From positions 2,633,501-2,697,500 of the forward strand of contig NZ_CP014517.1 of NCBI RefSeq assembly GCF_001577265.1: DNA of 64,000 nucleotides, in the 5' to 3' direction. The notes beneath the pieces are model-generated. The model was not told the origin of the DNA, did no database searches, and saw nothing but the letters and a program-made list of their open reading frames with translations. The stretch comes from Variovorax sp. PAMC 28711. Lineage in GTDB: Bacteria; Pseudomonadota; Gammaproteobacteria; Burkholderiales; Burkholderiaceae_C. Position 1 is the first letter of the stretch, and every line of letters begins with the position of its first letter. Positions 59,322 through 64,000 of this stretch are shown here, piece by piece. Made by a program: the position numbers and the translations under genes.

Positions 59322-60737
59322 ATGCTGACACGAACCTCGACCCAGTCGCTGACCGAACAGCTCGCCGGCCGCTTCGCCGAACGCATCCGCAATCGTCTGC
59401 TGCCACCGGGCGCGCGACTGCCGTCGGTGCGCGAATGTGCGCGCCAGCAGGGCGTGAGCCCGCACACGGTGGTGGCGGCGTACGACCAGTTGCTGGCGCA
59501 AGGGCTGGTCGAGGCGCGGCGCCAGCGCGGCTTCTATGTGCGGGATTCAGCGCCCGCGCAGGAGGGGCCAGCGCAGGGCGTCGTGAAAGCGACCACGACG
59601 CCGGTGGGCGCGTCCGGCATCCCGGCGGACGCGAGTTCGCTGATTCGCGGCATGTTCCATCGCCAGAGCGACAAGCCGCAACCCGGCATGGGCGTCTTTC
59701 CGCCGGACTGGATGGAGTCGACTTTCCTGCCGACCGCACTGCGTCGGCTGACCGGCACGCGCGCGCTGCAGGAGCTGTCGTTGCAATACGGCGAGCCGGC
59801 CGGCGACGCGGCATTGCGCCGCAGCCTGTCGCAAAAACTGGTGAGCATCAACGTGCCGGCGGGGCCGGACCAGATCATCACCACGATCGGCGCCACGCAC
59901 GCGCTGGACATCGTGAGCCGCACGTTGCTGCGTGCCGGCGACCCGGTGATGGTCGAGGAGCCGGGCTGGGCCATCGAGTTCGCGCGGCTCGAGTCGCTCG
60001 GCATGCGCATCCTGCCGGTGCCGCGCCGCGCCGACGGGCCCGACCTGGACGTGATGGCGAAGTACTGCGAGGCGCACAAGCCCAAGCTGTTCGTGAGCGT
60101 GAGCGTGTTCCACAACCCGACCGGCTACAGCCTCTCGCCAGGCAGCGCGCACCGGGTGTTGCAGCTGGCGAACCAGCACGACTTCCACATCGTCGAAGAT
60201 GACACCTACAGCCACCTCGCGCCCGAACACGCCACGCGGCTTTGCGCGCTCGACAGCCTGCAGCGGACCGTCTATGTGAGCGGCTTCGCCAAGATCCTCG
60301 CGCCGAACTGGCGCATCGGCTTTCTCGCGGCGCCGCCGGCGTTGTTCGGCCGCTTGCTCGAAACCAAACTGCTCGGCACCTTGACCACGCCGGCCTTGTT
60401 CGAGCGGGCGCTCGCCTGGTGCATCGACCAGGGGCAGCTGCGCCGGCACGCCGACCGCATCCGCATCCGCCTGGACGGCGCGCGTGCCCGCACTGTCAAG
60501 CTGGCGCTGTCGCACGGCTGCAGCTTCGTGTCGGAACCGGCGGGGCTCTTCGGCTGGGTCGACACGGGCGTCGACACCGACGCGCTGACGCAGCGCATGC
60601 TGGACGAAGGCTATCTGCTCGCGCCCGGTTCGCTGTTCCATGCACGCCGGCCACCGTCGACGCTGATGCGCATCAACTTCGCGACGGCGCAGGACGCAGA
60701 GTTCTGGAAGGTGTTCGGGCGGGTGCGCGACCGCTGA
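59322..60737 (+). CDS. MocR-type regulator (GntR HTH fused to aminotransferase)
   Basis: 471 residues. The GntR winged helix occupies residues 5-75 (LPPGARLPSVRECARQQGVS), then a fold-type I aminotransferase-like domain from about 115, with the PLP Lys in YVSGFAKILAPNWRIGF and VFHNPTGYSLSP. PLP-binding residues are kept, so it likely senses an amino acid through an aldimine. The start at 59322 places the HTH right at the N terminus. Divergent from the LysE gene with 96 bases between, so it should control that chain. Confidence 0.93.
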   Translation: MLTRTSTQSLTEQLAGRFAERIRNRLLPPGARLPSVRECARQQGVSPHTVVAAYDQLLAQGLVEARRQRGFYVRDSAPAQEGPAQGVVKATTTPVGASGIPADASSLIRGMFHRQSDKPQPGMGVFPPDWMESTFLPTALRRLTGTRALQELSLQYGEPAGDAALRRSLSQKLVSINVPAGPDQIITTIGATHALDIVSRTLLRAGDPVMVEEPGWAIEFARLESLGMRILPVPRRADGPDLDVMAKYCEAHKPKLFVSVSVFHNPTGYSLSPGSAHRVLQLANQHDFHIVEDDTYSHLAPEHATRLCALDSLQRTVYVSGFAKILAPNWRIGFLAAPPALFGRLLETKLLGTLTTPALFERALAWCIDQGQLRRHADRIRIRLDGARARTVKLALSHGCSFVSEPAGLFGWVDTGVDTDALTQRMLDEGYLLAPGSLFHARRPPSTLMRINFATAQDAEFWKVFGRVRDR

Positions 60738-62456
60738 CTACAGAAGCTTGTCCGGCGCGAGCGGGCCGAACAGCTTGAGCAGCAGTCGCAGGCTGGCACT
60801 GGCGTCGGGCTCGGTCGTGCTGTCCTGCAGGCCGCTGCCTTCGGGGGCGCGCCAGGTGAGCTGGCCGTCGACGGATTCGACGTGCCACGCCCCTTCACGC
60901 AGCGCCGTTTCGATCTGGGAGGTCGCGATGCGCGAGAGCTCGCTGCTCTGGATCAGCAAGGCCACCTCGGTATTCTGAAGCTGCGAGCGCAGGTCGAGGT
61001 TCATCGAGCCCACCACCAGCAGGCGGCCGTCGAGCACCAGGACCTTGGCATGCAGCATCGCGCGCGATTGGCCGGTCACGCCCGAGCCCGAGCCCGAGCT
61101 TCCGAACGCCTTGCCGACGCCGGCCTGCTCGCTGCGCATTTCGTACAGCTCGACGCCCATGGCGAGCAACTCTTCGCGATGGCGGGCATAGCCGACATGG
61201 GCCACCGGCGCATCGTTCGACGCGAGCGAGTTGGTCAGCACGCGCACGCGAACGCCGCGCGCGCGCGCCGCGGCGAAGGCCTGCTTCATGTCGTCGCCGG
61301 GCACGAAGTACGGCGAGATGATCAACAGGTCGCGTCGCGCCTGCCCGATCAGCTGAAGCAGGCCTTCGACCACCGTTTCGCTGCCGGCCGCCAAATCGGC
61401 CGAGGCGTCGAGCGCCGCCGTGCGCGGGCTGCCTGCGTTGTCTTGTTGCTGGCTGATCACCATCGCGGGGGCCTTGCCTGCGCCCGCGTCCGGGCTGGTG
61501 GTGTCGGGGGCGATCTTGGCGGGTTTGTCGGCCATGACGACCGCCGGCGCCCAAACGAAGCGGGCGCTTGCCAGGTCGAGCGGTTTTTCGTCCCAGGCGA
61601 ATGCGCGCTGCTCCGGCGTGGGGCCGCCGCTGTCGGCAGGGCGCTCGCCGTTAGGTCCAGCGGGTGGACGAACCCGATTGCGCATTTCCTGCAGTTCTTC
61701 TTTCGTAACGAGCGACTGCACGGGGTACGAGCGTTCGTTGTTCCAGTAGGCATCGAAGCTGCGCGACAGGTCTTGCACGATCGGTCCGGCGGCGAGCACG
61801 TCGAGGTCGACGAAATTGCCGGCCTTGGCATTGCCGAAGTAGGCATCGCCGAGGTTGCGTCCGCCGGTCACGCCCATCGCGTTGTCGGCGATGAAGAGCT
61901 TGTTGTGCATGCGCTGCTGCACGCGCGAGGCTTCACTGAGCGAGTTGGCCAGCCGCGAGAAGGTGGAGTCGCGATCCCCGGCGAGCGGGTTGAACAGGCG
62001 CATCTCGACGTTTGTCTCGAAGCCGAGCAACAGCACCAGCGCGTCGCGGCCGGTGCTGTGGAAGTCGTCGATCAGGATGCGCACGCGCACGCCGCGCGCG
62101 GCGGCGTCGCGGATGGCCCGCAACAGGCGCCCCGTGCTGGCATCGGCGTGAATCGCGTAGTACTGGAGGTCGAGTGTCTTGCGGGCGCCTTCGACCAGCG
62201 CAAGTCGGCTGCCGTACGCGGCTTGCGGGCCGTCGAGCAGCAAAAAGCCGGAGTCGAACCGGGCGCCGGCCGCATCGTGGCGCTGTTGCGCGAGCGCGCC
62301 GAGCGGCGTCTCGGCAGGCGAAGCGAGCGCATGGGAAACCGGGCGCTGCACGTCTTTAGGCAGCTGCGCACAGGCCGACAGGGCTGCGACGCCGATCAGC
62401 AGGCTCCAGCGTTTCAAGGCGGTCGTGAATCGCCCGAAGGCGGGAATGGGGGGCAT
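60738..62456 (-). CDS. Phospholipase D family lipoprotein (ClsC-like)
   Basis: 572 residues with a lipobox (GVAALSACAQL). Two complete HKD motifs: MHNKLFIADN near residue 190 and LHAKVLVLDG near 475. DSGFLLLDG and LDLQYYAIHADASTGRLL follow the ClsC/YmdC type cardiolipin synthase. About 80 residues of Pro/Ala-rich sequence are inserted between the two PLD halves (around residues 290-370), longer than I would expect. Converges exactly with the MocR gene (stops one base apart). Confidence 0.88.
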   Translation of the reverse strand: MPPIPAFGRFTTALKRWSLLIGVAALSACAQLPKDVQRPVSHALASPAETPLGALAQQRHDAAGARFDSGFLLLDGPQAAYGSRLALVEGARKTLDLQYYAIHADASTGRLLRAIRDAAARGVRVRILIDDFHSTGRDALVLLLGFETNVEMRLFNPLAGDRDSTFSRLANSLSEASRVQQRMHNKLFIADNAMGVTGGRNLGDAYFGNAKAGNFVDLDVLAAGPIVQDLSRSFDAYWNNERSYPVQSLVTKEELQEMRNRVRPPAGPNGERPADSGGPTPEQRAFAWDEKPLDLASARFVWAPAVVMADKPAKIAPDTTSPDAGAGKAPAMVISQQQDNAGSPRTAALDASADLAAGSETVVEGLLQLIGQARRDLLIISPYFVPGDDMKQAFAAARARGVRVRVLTNSLASNDAPVAHVGYARHREELLAMGVELYEMRSEQAGVGKAFGSSGSGSGVTGQSRAMLHAKVLVLDGRLLVVGSMNLDLRSQLQNTEVALLIQSSELSRIATSQIETALREGAWHVESVDGQLTWRAPEGSGLQDSTTEPDASASLRLLLKLFGPLAPDKLL

Positions 62457-62535
62457 GCGGCGGCTCGGTGACAGGAGGGCGGTCTGTATATCGCACTCGC
62501 CGACGTGTTCGCGTCGGACAAGCGCGGCGTGCGGC

Positions 62536-64000
<1,465 letters not shown>

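Overview
This is a 64 kb chromosomal segment of a high-GC betaproteobacterium. Protein styles and the hemE-priA adjacency fit Burkholderiales, and the gene set plus a dispersed GCTAT-N7-ATAGC-type repeat suggest Comamonadaceae (Variovorax/Acidovorax-like). The taxonomic call is inference, because there is no rRNA in the window. Coding density is very high, many neighbours overlap by ATGA/GTGA/TTGA, and I see no insertion sequence, prophage, integrase or CRISPR array.

Left part (1-20 kb), mostly housekeeping: the 3' end of a receiver-Fis response regulator; tRNA-Phe with its own TATAAT box and terminator; a leftward run rep / glycosyltransferase-like gene / small secreted protein / pldA / nadE; a phospholipase-D cardiolipin synthase; an esterase-like phytase lipoprotein behind a convincing PHO box; an AEC permease; two unknown exported proteins; a membrane-anchored Ser/Thr kinase translationally coupled to an OmpA-type lipoprotein; priA and hemE separated by a 365-bp AT-richer gap with two DnaA-box matches; and a citrate/tricarballylate-type MHS permease.

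Middle part (20-38 kb): a DsbD-like reductase with a redoxin partner, a PQQ-type sorbosone dehydrogenase lipoprotein, a decayed alcohol dehydrogenase (no start codon, Rossmann motif deleted, frameshifted), a small SET-domain protein, NhaR-type LysR regulator divergent from a Bax-inhibitor-1/TerB-like pair, tRNA-Gly, a catalytically atypical SDR, a creatininase family enzyme coupled to a ModA-like binding protein, a YbhB protein, a KaiC-like double ATPase next to a hybrid histidine kinase, a GlsB-type membrane protein, an orphan LivK-type binding protein, a GIY-YIG-like protein and a histidine phosphatase.

Right part (38-64 kb), accessory metabolism: a 1338-residue autotransporter with a glycine-rich passenger. 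Next comes a divergent sugar or sugar-acid locus (DapA-family lyase, lactonase-like amidohydrolase and IlvD/Edd dehydratase leftward; complete ABC importer, Gfo/Idh/MocA dehydrogenase and GntR regulator rightward), whose shared promoter region carries repeated TCAATAAT elements over the -35 and -10. After it lies a MocR-controlled leftward chain of eight genes (two LysE exporters, an EamA exporter, an aminotransferase, GST, PhzF, VOC and threonine-dehydratase-like proteins) that looks like an amino-acid export and degradation operon. The window ends with a second phospholipase-D lipoprotein and the 3' two thirds of the ABC-F ATPase Uup.

The best candidates for undescribed biology are the KaiC/hybrid-kinase pair, the kinase/OmpA pair, the MocR export operon and the creatininase/binding-protein pair. 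None is demonstrably a new system from sequence alone.
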